A program made the position numbers and the translations under genes. The notes beneath the pieces are model-generated. The model worked only from the letters and a program-made list of their open reading frames with translations, was not told the origin of the DNA and did not search any database. A stretch of 43,654 nt of DNA from Rodentolepis nana (taxonomy: Eukaryota; Platyhelminthes; Cestoda; Cyclophyllidea; Hymenolepididae), in assembly GCA_900617975.1 (NCBI GenBank), contig UZAE01012165.1, positions 1 to 43,654 of the forward strand, read 5' to 3'. Below, piece by piece: positions 1 through 10,880 of the stretch (its first letter is position 1; each line of letters begins with the position of its first letter).

Positions 1-1598
1 GATGTGTCGTTTCCGTTTGCCAGATATGCAAAAGGAATTGATTCTGTTGAAATTCAATTTTCCATAAATGGATCGTCAATCAGTGTGGAGGTATGCCTGC
101 TTTTCCATTAGATCAACCTTAAACCAATCAAATGTTCAATTTTTTGTTTTTGATATCGTGATTAAAATTGAAATGCATAATGAGTTGTTTCCTACCTGTA
201 ATTTTGTTTAAAAATGCCTTAAATATATTCTTTTTAAGAGTATTTTGAAAGTGGGAGACAAAACTATATGCAAATGGACTGGAATTAAAGCAAATCCGGA
301 CAATGTTGGGGAATACTGTAGTGAGTAATTAAAATTACACTGATTGCTCAATTTATGCAACGTAATACCAAATGTTTGCAATTAAAGAGGATTTCACTGA
401 GAACGAGGATAAAAATCGGCTTGATTACAAACTTGTGTACAAAAAAGAGGTGAATGAAGGACCGCCTCCACCGGGAAAACAGGAAGATATGAGTAATATT
501 GTCTTTGCAGCGGGCAAGTCAGGTGTAGGCATTTCCGTCTATTGGAAGAAAGGAGGTAATTTTTATTTTGAATGCCACTTTTTCTAATTTATCCGACCGA
601 TTTAAAAACTTTCATTAATTTAGGGGAATCTCCTGATTACGCTGAATGCAGAAGTAAGTTTCAATTTTTATAGTGAGATATTTCTATTTTAAGACAGAAA
701 TTCAATTTTTTAAGTCTGCTTAACGGAAATACTTCTAATATTATGGCACCGTTATTTTCGAATTTAAAATTTTTAAATAATAAAATATTCCAAAAAAATT
801 GTTTATCAAAATAATATATTTAATCTCCTTATATTCTTTATTTCAACGATGCCCGGTGTACAAATGAAATTCTTCATGAACTTAGATAAAGCCAAACTAT
901 TTAGTCTTGTTCGGTTTGAATATAATTGGTACCACCCTACAGATATCCGTATAAATTGAGAAATTGGCATTCGCTATTTTGGTGTAATATTTACTGAACG
1001 GAACGATTTATTTCGTCAAATAACAGTAAAGAATTCATTATTTCTCTTTATTTTTCAGAGAGTGGCAACCCGTTGACAACAAGCAGTGGTAAGTCTGCAT
1101 TTGCATTTATTCCAACAGTGGACTTCGAACGTGCCATATTTGCTTCAAATGATGCATTAATGGTTTAATGGCTACATGGAATACTTAGTCCTTTTGAAAG
1201 TTTCCCTGCTTTTGAAACTGAACTAAGCTATCTGAAAGCATATTATTTCCTGTGCTAAAATGCTCTGCCTTTCATTGCATAATTTGTTCTACTAAACAGG
1301 TGGCTCAATTGGATACACGTTCACAAGCAAGTTATCCATTTTTCGATATCATCTTAAGTTATCAATGTGCTTTGTATTACCTATTCACTTGAACCCATTT
1401 TCATTTTTATTTAGTTATATTTGGAATAACAATTTGGAGCTTCAAATAATTCTGTCATCCAGTTTTGATTTACAAATATTTAATATAATCATAAACAATT
1501 TTAAAGTTAAATTGACCCAAATAAATACCATTATGCTTAAAAACAATGAACTGTCTGTCATAAAATTGAAAATCAAATGTAAAAAGGTATTGTTCTAA
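1..1598 (+). CDS. Partial micro-exon-type secreted protein gene, copy L1 (5' end off window)
   Basis: Exon model: 1-90, 239-320, 388-555, 624-653, 1059-1088, 1300-1330, 1415-1598. It totals 615 nt, stays in one frame through six GT-AG junctions and stops at 1596-1598, giving 204 residues of a longer protein. The model rests on exon-by-exon agreement with the paralogue at 6249-9219. The second exon is 82 nt in both, the following small exons are 30, 30 and 31 nt, and flanking phases are identical. Conserved residues include SFPF at the start, a Cys pair in exon 2, LDY and SVYW in exon 3, and the SPD...EC micro-exon. Exon 3 here is 27 nt longer and carries a GPPPPGK stretch. The 30-nt exon 1059-1088 encodes a short Thr/Ser stalk (PLTTSS). 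The tail after 1415 is hydrophobic and basic. No known domain is recognised; an Ig-like or other disulphide-bonded extracellular fold is only a guess. Transcript data are needed for the last exon. Confidence 0.6.
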
Positions 1599-3679
1599 TT
1601 TAAATTTTGGCAGCCTTGAGTCCGTTATGGCGCTGATTCATGACTAGCTCCGTTTGAGATTATATTAGATTATCAATTGTGTTAACCCAGAACTAACAAA
1701 TTGGAAGGAAATTGAAGAGCGTATAATGGCCAGGTATAGATAGTGTATGTTGATATTGAATAGAGTGATAGTACATGAGACGAAATACACCAACCCACAA
1801 ATTTTCAACTAGATTTTGAGCAAATTCGAAAATTCAGTCCGTGTTGAAACTGCTTTTGTATACAGTTAAGAGAATCAGAATGGAGACTATTGAGACCCTT
1901 TGCACTGGAACAGACAAGGTAGTACTGAATAATTTGCATTCACCTGTCAAAGAGGAAGTGTAGGAAAGTTCTTTATAACACATGACTTTTTGTCAAATTG
2001 TGAAATTTGAACTCGTTTGCATTAGATCGAAGTTCTCAAACGCAGAGAGATTTAGTTCAAGATATAGGTAAAACGCAGATGCAATGGAGGTCATCGGGTA
2101 ACCGTGTGAACACTTATAACCTCTGAATGTAACAACACACGAACCTATACACTAATAGTTTTAATCTTTGAAATTCGAAATAAAAATTTAAATGGTAAAA
2201 TCTCTGAGTCTAGTTAGTACTGAATAGTCTTTGTTATCTTTCATATCTACGCTGCACTTTCATTAAATATATTTTTAAATTCGGCGCTAATCACTTCTGT
2301 AATTAGGTAATTTTCCAGCATATTTACTTGTGCACCCATGAGAGCATTAGAGTTTTGCGCACCAGCTCCGCCGAATTTTTTTATTAAGAATATAATATTA
2401 TCAGAAATTATATTAATTGATCAGAGTTCCAAAAATAAAGTTTCGTTTGAACATTAGCCACTTGGCGCCAGTTGCCAACTACTTCTGTCAAGGTGTTTCT
2501 AATTCCCCACTTGACTATCACACCTGTCTTGGCAACAAATTTCCTTTTGTTGATATTCAACTCTTAGACCAACTAGAAGCTTTATCATAATAGCATTTAA
2601 TCCCTAGTCGTGGTACATCAAATTTTGACAATATATTTTCATTTTAGGGTGCGATCAAAATCATACTATTTCAAAAAATGAATAAATTAATGAGTCTTTT
2701 TATTATTAGAAATGAATATTCTAAAATTCAAACAATAAAACTTTGCGGAAAAATATCTTCTTACTTGAGTGACCATCAGAATTTGCTCTTTTTTTCAAAT
2801 TATTCACAAAGAACGATGAAAAGTAGGTATATTTATCAACACTTTTATGTTTGCAGAAAAATTTCATTGGCATGAGAAGTGTCGTGGAATGATTAAACTT
2901 ATATGCGCTGAATAAGAGTATAAATAAAATTCAGATTTTGTTAACCCAGTGAATATAACTAAGATCCAAACATGTTTTAAACACTCATCATTCAAAATTA
3001 AAATATCGAGAATTTGAAAAAAACTCAAGAAACAATTGAATTATAAAGATTTGTGTCTTCTTATTGTGATAATGAATTCGTCAATATTTTTATGTCTTTT
3101 CATTTTGAAATAATTAGAAACGAGTAATATAGCTATTTTAAAAGCCGTTTCATATAGCATTCCAGAGGTTTAACTTACCTTTACATCATGCCAACTAATA
3201 TTGATTGCATAATAATGGCGGTATATGAAAATCAAACGCATTTCTTACCCTATGAGTTCACAATTTTATACTTAAAATGATTTTTAAATTCTAACTCTAG
3301 CCAACTTGCTCTGTGTATTTAAACATATATTTGACGTAAAGAACGTACACATTAACAAAAGTCGTAACCTCATGAGTCTAATAAGAAAATTTGATTTAAT
3401 TTCAAAATTAAAACTTTGAAAACGATAACTGAATATTGTTGGAATTACAAAACCCAAACAAAGTCAGTATTTATTATAAATTAATAATTTTTTGCTCGAT
3501 TTCAGTTTTAATAATTTACAAATACTACTGGCAAAATATAGTAGAACATGTGTTTTGAAAGGTTAAAAGTAAATTCTTGGCAAAACGTGCGCAAATGTTA
3601 TTTAGATAGTACTTTGATGGTTTTTCAGTTTTATGCAATTAAATGTGTAAAAAGTGTGAGATTCACTTGAAGATATATA
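1599..3679. other. Intergenic, no gene recognised
   Basis: AT-rich sequence between the end of L1 and the first mariner. Only short open frames occur, for example 65 codons at 2678-2875, with no recognisable motif, splice logic or paralogue in the window. Confidence 0.5.
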
Positions 3680-4982
3680 TTAGGTTGGCAGCTAAGTCAT
3701 TGCCGATTTCAAATAAGAAGGCAAATTTGGAATTTTTGTTTAAAAATATAACTTTATTCAATTAGATATTAGGCATTTTGTCGATGACCTTTTTCCATCG
3801 TTCTGGCAGAGTAAAAATTCCCCGTTCGTAAAATGTCTAGTCTTTGCGATTAAAAAACTGAATTAGGTGTGATCCGACATCATCCGCGTTGTTAAAAATG
3901 TTACCATTTAAAGAGTTTTGCATGGAAAGAAACAAATGGTAATCCGAAGGCGCAAGGTCAGGGCTATATGGTGGGTGTGACAAAACAAAACAAAACATCC
4001 CAACCCAGTTCCAATAATTTTTGCCAAGTAACCAAATATGTGTGGGGCCTTGCGTTATCGTGATGGAAAACAACACCCTTCCGATTTGATAATGCCGGCC
4101 CCTTATCTTCAATTGCATCCTTCAGTTTTTCGAGTTGCCCAACATACACATTTGAATTTATCATTTGGTTCTGCGGCATGAGTTCAAAATACAAAATTCC
4201 TTTGTGATCCCCCCCCACCAGACTGACAGCATAATCTTTTTTTGGTGAATCTCTGCTTTGATACTGTTTGGGCTGGTTGATCTTGCTTCACCTATGATCT
4301 CTTGCGAGTAACATTGTTATAAACTATCCACTTTTCGCCGCCAGTAACTAGGTTCTTCAGAAATGGATCATTCTCATTGCGTTTCAGTAGCGGCGAATCA
4401 CAGATGCTAATCCGTTGCGTCAAATGAATTTCCTTTAACTGGTGAGGGATCCATAAGTCAAGTTTCTTGACATAACCAAGGGTTTTTATTTTTTTTTTCA
4501 ATGTATGTATGCGACACATTGAGCTTCTCTGCAATATCTCGTGTTGTGCTGTGACGATTTGAATCGATAATGGCCTTGATATGGGTTTCATCCACTTCGA
4601 CTGGGCGGCCAGATCGTTGTGAATTTTTCAGTGAAAAATCACCGGAACGAAATCTTTCAAACCAATTTCGACACTGCCTTTCTTTTAAGGCTTCATCTCC
4701 ATATACGGCACATAGCTTCTTTTGTTCTTGCGATGCGTTCTTGCCTTTTCGGAAGTAATACAATAAAATGTACCGGAAGTGCACGTCCTGTTCTTTCATT
4801 TTTAAATTGGGGTAAAAACAAAACTAAAGAACAAAACAAAAAAATTTTTTTACTAATTAACCTAGAGGCCCATACAGTAAGAAAAAAATATAGGTTAGAT
4901 GCTCTGGCCACGTTGAGAAAACAAAGGAAAGTATAGAGTGAATCTGTCAACAAAAACGGCAATGACTTAGTTGCGAACCCAA
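3680..4982 (-). mobile_element. Mariner element, copy 1 (inactive)
   Basis: A 1303-bp element flanked by TA on both sides (3678-3679 and 4983-4984). The terminal inverted repeats are about 26 bp: the left end starts TTAGGTTGGCAGCTAAGTCA and the right end, read in reverse, starts TTGGGTTCGCAACTAAGTCA. The length, the TA duplication and a D,D34D transposase on the minus strand identify the mariner family of Tc1/mariner cut-and-paste transposons. It lies between the two micro-exon genes L1 and L2. Confidence 0.93.
3762..4799 (-). pseudogene. Mariner D,D34D transposase, frameshifted
   Basis: Starting from ATG at 4799 the product shows the N-terminal helix-turn-helix region (ILLYYFRKGKNASQ, RNWFERFRSGDF, then SGRPVEVDE). 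The catalytic domain follows, with HHDNARPH and, 34 residues after its Asp, APSDYHLF; it ends in PERWKKVIDKM near 3764. The frame shifts at least three times: at the poly-T tract near 4485-4498, between about 4220 and 4300, and at a 10-bp tandem addition of AAAAC units near 3980-3995 that is absent from the second mariner. The first catalytic Asp, expected in VTGDEKW, is Gly here (VTGGEKW, near 4345). Either lesion type would abolish transposition. The reading frame otherwise aligns along its length with the copy at 15-16 kb. Confidence 0.9.
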
Positions 4983-6248
4983 TATATTGAAATTGCCCGT
5001 GGGATAGCTTAGCCAGACATGTTTGTGCCAAAGGCAACGTCCACTTATTGCTAGAAAAAGCGCTAATTCTTTCACACAAATTAATTTAAATACATTAATC
5101 TCTATAAAATACATACCATATGGAAACTATTATTAATAGAATTTAAAGTGTTGTGGAGCGATATGTTTCATAGTTGTAAATTGATAAGCAAAGCAAATAT
5201 TTAACGTTTTGCCACAACTCATGATTACAGCTCCTATATGGACTAATATTAAATGGACTAAGTAAATCTTGAAATGAACCAGATTAATGACAGTTTTTTG
5301 TATGTCAGAAAGTATGGGTAATTTTCTTAGCGAGGGCTTATACGGTGATCACACAAATGACTTCGATGATGCGCTATTGGCAACGTAGTGAAATAGAGGA
5401 TTTACAGTGGACAAAGAGTTTAGTTGTCAATAAAAGCTTCAAGCAATATTCATTTGACAAATATTAGAAAACAAAAACTTTTAAAAACATAATAAATGTG
5501 AGTAAAAAGCAAAATGTATTCAAATGCTTTATTAACTCTTCTTGAAAAGCACCTGAGAATTTTTGGAGCTACAATCAATGGACTCGATTTAAACCATATG
5601 TTGTGACACTAATTAGATGAATATTATGTGAAGCAATTATGATGGGAAGTGAGGGAAAATAACATAAGCTTATATGACTAGCCGAAATGGGGAGTGTTCA
5701 ATTTACATTCTAACTGAGAGTTCTGTAAGTACCATTAAAGAAACGAATTCATCAATTTGAATAACCATTGAATAGTTTGCTGTCAATTTTGGTAAAATCA
5801 TCATTATTCTTTAATAATGGCGTTATTAATTATCGATGCAATGCGTATGCAATTCTATCAGCCTAATAAAATTGTGTAAAGCCAAAAGTACTATACACAT
5901 AGCCATAGGTGTCAACCATAAGTGAAATTCAGTGTGTTATTCTTATTTGCGCCTAAAAGAAATAAATTACATTCAAAAGGCAATAATTATGCAGATTATA
6001 AACATTAAATATTTATTCAAATAAACTTTCTGAGTTGATTTAAGATCTATTAATTTCATTATTTTTCATTTTAATATTTCATGTTTCTTAGAATTTCATT
6101 CGTTCTCACAATTGATTTCATTCTCTCTAACATTTTCTTAATGAACCATTTCTATTCGCCAATGCATTTTAATTTATGAGAGTACAATTTAAAATGTTTC
6201 CCAAGATTTACATACATTGCTCCAAGGAGGAAACGACTAACTAGCAAA
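4983..6248. other. Intergenic, upstream of L2
   Basis: AT-rich sequence between mariner copy 1 and the L2 start codon. It presumably contains the L2 promoter and 5' UTR, but no TATA box or other element stands out from the AT-rich background and no coding signal was found. Confidence 0.4.
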
Positions 6249-7404
6249 ATGATTATCTTTCTATTTGCAATTTTTTTGTTACAAATAAAGATGGCTCCTG
6301 GAATAGAGAATTTAGCTTTACCTGTTCCAGCATGTTCAAGAATTGTTTCAACACCACATGGTAAATCAGACCCCATAATATTTGATGCGAGTTCTTCAAG
6401 CGTAAGCAGAATATAGTGAAGCAAAATATTTTTTGTCAATATTTTTAGAGCATCTACATTATTGAGGAAGGTGCGAACACATTAATGGAAATAAAAAGTA
6501 ATAGTTGTTATCTGAATAACGACGTAATCGGAAAACCATGCTATCAAGGTCAAGGTAACGGCTTCTTGTTTCCATTTTACTGTACGCATCTCAAATTTAC
6601 CCATAGATTATTTCAATATTACAATAAATAATGTCAGCAAATACAAAGAGATGCGTCTCTATGGAGATTATCACACGTGCACTGTCCAATTTGTCCCGAA
6701 CTGTGTATTCCCAACCGTTGAATCAGGTAAGATATAAGAGACGCAAATATTTCTTAACGATGGCTTGAAATTATTTGTTTTTTGCTTGGTAATAAACATG
6801 ATGATTCTTTTAGGAAATGTTCTACCGGAAGTATCATTCCCGTTTATCAGATTCGGAGATGGATGGAGTTCTGTTAGAATTAATTTCTCTATAAAGGGAA
6901 TAGATCACAGTGGACCCGTGCGTTTATCTCCATATTAAGCATGCAACATTAACATTCAAAATGTCTTACCATTATTTGGATTTCTACAATATTAAATATA
7001 AATTCTTTATATCTGATGATTGCAAATTAGGTTAATCATGATCTTACAAGAATAGACATTCACTTACAACAACATTGCTATAAAAATTATGCACATTTTT
7101 TTCTTTAAGAGTTATTTGAAAAATGGCAATTCATTTTTATGTTCGTGGAATGGCATTAATGTTAACAAGGAACTGTCCATACCTGATTGCGGTAAGTTAC
7201 ATTGAATCGAAGTGTTATTGGCAATTACACAGTAGAATAAAAATTCTTTCCTATAGAAAATTTGGTTATAAATGTGGAAAAAGGCCAGCTCGATTATACA
7301 TTGGAGCATCAACGAGTTAATAATGAAAGGCACAATAATTTCGAATTTCTTTCCTTATCGACATCTGTTGGGGTTTCTGTATATTGGGAGAATAGCGGTA
7401 TGAC

Positions 7405-7473
<69 letters not shown>

Positions 7474-9219
7474 TTTATATGTCACAGTACCAAAGGGCAT
7501 CTTATTTTAGGCATTTCACCAGATGTTGTTGAATGTCAAAGTTAGTAATTTTTTGATAAATACCATATTGATGTTCTTAAAAATGATGTTATGGTGGAAG
7601 GTATTTGCTATGTAGTTCCAATTAGCTGATGGCATAACCAAATTTTCATATGAGCAAATTGTATTTGAGCTTAATCATTTTTAATTTTACAGAGTATCAA
7701 CTAGTAACAACAACGAGTTCTGGTATGTACTTTTTCTGAAAATCGTAGATTTATCGCGTTTTAAAGTAAATCTTGAAATTGAACGATTTTAATATGCTAT
7801 CGAGAGCATTTGAATAAGAAAATAGTGTTCTAAAATTCGATTAATCATTCTACCTTTATTGTAATATTGTAATAAAATATTTTTCATATTTAATGCAAAA
7901 ATCGGACTTCCTAGTATAAATGTCCTGATGAACATTAGGGTGATTTGATAAGACAAATTTGGGGAATGATATATTTAGTTTAAAAAACCTAATGAAACAT
8001 TCTAGATTTTAATTAAAACATATTGTGTGAGGGAGTCTAAATTTGCAATTTTTCAGAACATCAACAAGTAACATCGACAAGTTATGGTAAGTCTTTTTAC
8101 GGAAATCGTGTTTTTTACGTTTTAATATATATCTTAAAATTGAACGATTTTATATGCTCTTGAAAGTAAAATTGCAATTTCATTTGCCTTAAGAAAAATC
8201 GTTTCAAAAATCGATTTATCTTTGAACCTTTTTTTAAAAATTAAATTTATTATCAAATGTAATTCGCTTATTCATAATGTTTTGCATTTTTTACTAAATC
8301 TTTTCGCAATAGCAAGATATTCTTTATAAATCATCAAATGCAGTTTGGGTTTTAAGTTGTCATTTTGCTGAGTATGAGGGGAAGGCGTGTGTATTCGGCA
8401 TGTAGACCTAAATAGCCGTTGGGTCTGACACAATTTTCATATAAGTAAATTGCATGCAAGATTTTAACTTTTTTTTAGGGTATCAACAAGTAACAACAAC
8501 AACAACAAGTTCCGATAGGCTTGTTTTTTGGAGATCGTAATATTCATTACTTTTACATATGTGCCTGAAAATCAAACGAATTTCACATGCTTTCGAGAGT
8601 AAAGATGTGATTGCATTTGCCTAAAGAATACAATTTCTAAAAATTGGTTATTTATCCTCACTTTCCACTTAAAATTAAATTGATTAGCTTCAGCATATTT
8701 AGAATTTTACTGGGTGATTCTACTGAGTTTAGTCGCGAGGAAAAATAAAGAAGTTGGGGAAGGGGCATTGGATAAGCAAATGATATGTATTAGTTGATCA
8801 CGGAATCAAAATAAGAATATTTTCCATCTTTAGAGTATCCGCCGATTGCTACAACAAGCGTTGGTGAGTTCAAAACCCAGATGTTTTACTTGCAAATCAT
8901 AAATTGAACCCGTTCCTTGGATCCATTTAATAAAATGTGGGTTATGTTTGGCATAAAACGACTACCATACAAAATTAATTGATGGGCACGGATCTATTCT
9001 TTAAGAAGATATTTTTCTAAATAAATTGAATTTTATAATAATAGTTTAAGCAAATTTGTTTATAATGCAAAATAGGTTGCGTAATTGGGTCCGTAATCGC
9101 AAGCAAGTTTTGCATTTTTTGAACTCCTTCTAATGCTTTTTTGATATTCTAAAACAACCATTTGCTTATGAAAGTCTTTTACCATTAGTTGCTGCTGGAA
9201 TCATTCACTGGACTTTTAA
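6249..9219 (+). CDS. Micro-exon-type secreted protein gene, copy L2 (complete model)
   Basis: Exon model: 6249-6401, 6449-6554, 6607-6726, 6814-6917, 7110-7191, 7257-7397, 7511-7540, 7693-7722, 8057-8086, 8834-8863, 9076-9106, 9189-9219. It totals 888 nt (295 residues plus stop) and stays in frame at every junction. The start ATG at 6249 (context AAAATG) opens a signal-peptide-like stretch, MIIFLFAIFLLQIK. The body has eight cysteines before the stalk and N-glycosylation motifs (NIT, NVS, NFS), so an extracellular disulphide-bonded protein is likely. The last part is a chain of Ser/Thr-rich ten-residue cassettes, each from one 30-nt phase-1 exon (KYQLVTTTSS, EHQQVTSTSY, EYPPIATTSV). No transmembrane segment is seen. 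Introns are 47, 52 and 87 nt at the 5' end and reach hundreds of nt at the 3' end. The architecture recalls schistosome micro-exon genes, but no named family is recognised. The last two exons are the least certain. A (TA)n tract of about 60 bp lies in the intron after the 141-nt exon. Confidence 0.65.
7411..7470. repeat. (TA)n microsatellite
   Basis: About 30 uninterrupted TA units inside the L2 intron between exons 7257-7397 and 7511-7540. It is the longest TA tract in the window, and it generates spurious Ile-Tyr open frames on both strands. Confidence 0.97.
7693..8863 (+). repeat. Tandemly amplified micro-exon/intron units in L2
   Basis: Four copies of a unit made of one micro-exon plus its intron start at 7693, 8057, 8479 and 8834, so the spacing is 364, 422 and 355 bp. 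Three exons are exactly 30 nt. The third (8479-8514) is 36 nt, through two extra ACA codons. The introns are also alike: after the donor each has a T-rich stretch, then an ATCGT-like word, then a motif close to TTGAACGATTTTA, then a segment ending near ATTATC or TTTATC. Homology in both exon and intron indicates tandem duplication of the unit rather than chance similarity of short exons. All copies are phase 1 on both sides, so any can be skipped or included without a frameshift. The third copy has lost its donor (AT in place of GT at 8515-8516). Confidence 0.8.
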
Positions 9220-9649
9220 ATGATGGCAGTATATCGACGCTTGGCGAGCACAATTTTAACTAAGATAAATATTCATTATTTCTCTTCATTGGCAAATTAA
9301 TTAATAGATCAATTTAAGTAACTCCAATCAACTAAAATATAATGATTAATTTAAAAAAAAATTATTTGATCATGAATCAATTTTATTTTTACAAAATTAA
9401 TCTTTCCATATTTACAAATATATGAAAGTTTAACGGTTAAATTAATTCTACAATGTTCATCACTGGCCATTTTGGTAATCGTACCTTTGGCTTTGCTAAA
9501 TAATTGTCACATCCATTCGAGCACCTTGAGGTTTGCAGTCAATAGTAGTTCAGTACTTAAATTCTTTGCCACCTCCAGCTATGCCATTCCGTTATTTCCT
9601 AACTGTTTGTCATTTTAACATTACTTTAGTTTTTCACTTTGTGTCGATC

Positions 9650-9653
<4 letters not shown>

Positions 9654-9684
<31 letters not shown>
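9654..9684. repeat. (TA)n microsatellite
   Basis: About 15 TA units 3' of L2, with no flanking feature recognised. Confidence 0.95.
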
Positions 9685-9688
<4 letters not shown>

Positions 9689-10321
9689 TGCAAGAAATGG
9701 TGACAAAAAACTTGTGCAACATTTTTGCAGATTTTACGAAATTACAATATTTGTGCTCGTTCTGTTTAAACAAAAGCGGTTTCGTTTTTACAGTATATCA
9801 AAAAGACTATGGAGTCGATAGAAAAAAATATTTAAAGTTGGATGAAAGAAGGTTTTGATTTAATGAAATTCACTATTATAGTAAACCTGATAGATATTCC
9901 TCTCTTGCAAAGCCATTCAGTTTGAATGAACTAGCTTAAGTTCATTATTTCCATTAGCTTTAATTTTTTATCTCGATTTTATTCCAGGTAATTTATTTAA
10001 AATTGGCTTTATTAAAGCAAATGCCATTTTGTACATAAACCGTAATTAATGAAATCCTTGCGATCTTACACTAACTGCTTTGTCGAAAATAATAAACGAA
10101 CTACAGTGGCATATCTTAAATCTCAAATATTCTGACCAATTGTGTTCAAATTATTGGCAGACTTACTTGTGTTCAAAATATTATTATTATTAAATCATTA
10201 TTAAATTGTTATATATATTATATTATATTATATATAAACTATTCTTTAAAAAATTATTATTAAAAAATTTGTTAGTCATTAGTGTTACCAAGGAACAAAA
10301 ATTTTATAATATCACTTGAAC

Positions 10322-10448
10322 TGAACCGTGCTGTACGTCTGTTCCATTCATAGTTGGGCAATAGCTTAGCTGATTCTGGGAGATGTAGGAGAATCTGCCA
10401 CGGAGATTTCTGAGTCAGTCAGACTTTACTAGCCTAGCAGTCCGATAC
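10322..10448 (+). repeat. Dispersed repeat R1, copy a
   Basis: Shares a core with 36320-36470 in the same orientation and 31527-31655 in inverse orientation. The core reads GAGATTTCTGAGTCAGTCAG, preceded by ATAGCTTAGCT-like sequence and an AGATGTAGGAG word and followed by a CTTTACTAG-type end. No coding content is seen. It is probably a short non-autonomous element or the end of a longer one. Confidence 0.75.
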
Positions 10449-10855
10449 ACGATTAACATGTATTGAATTAACTTTTAAACAAAATTCAAGAGGATTTAGT
10501 ATTACTACATTTAAGTTAAAAAGATGTTGATGGAAATAGAAAGAAAATTGAAATGCAATCATTTTTCAATGGAATTGAGCTAATTTATCCTATAAAAACA
10601 ATTCATGTTTCCCGCGTTAACTGCCATCTTACAAGCCAAACGAATTACTGTCTTTAAGTTTAGTTCAAATATCAACAACTCGAATAGCATCCAAAGCGTA
10701 TGTAAATTTCGGGGTAACCTCCAAAACATGAAGAAAAGACCTAAAACGAACCAGCAATCACGAACAATAATAAAATTTCTTTTAATTTTGAAATGAATTA
10801 CTATTTAAAAGGCTCTATTTGAAACAAAACGAATTGCTCTTCTATTTTAATTCAA

Positions 10856-10880
10856 ATATATATATATATATATATATATT
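10856..10880. repeat. (TA)n microsatellite
   Basis: About 12 TA units in otherwise featureless AT-rich sequence. Confidence 0.93.

Noticed and set aside
1365..1598. Independent 77-codon gene starting at 1365
   Set aside because: The frame is continuous with the L1 31-nt exon, and a splice acceptor at 1414 gives the correct phase, so it is better read as the L1 last exon.
4693..5079. 128-codon minus-strand frame and plus-strand frames at 4570-4936
   Set aside because: They lie across the mariner right end and are shadows of the transposase gene in other frames.
6152..6439. 95-codon minus-strand frame with hydrophobic stretches
   Set aside because: It is antisense to the L2 signal-peptide exon, whose splice signals and phase support the plus strand.
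7262..7510. Open frames with long Ile-Tyr runs on both strands
   Set aside because: They arise from translating the (TA)n tract. The same holds for frames at 9639-9821, 19289-19480 and 19471-19793.
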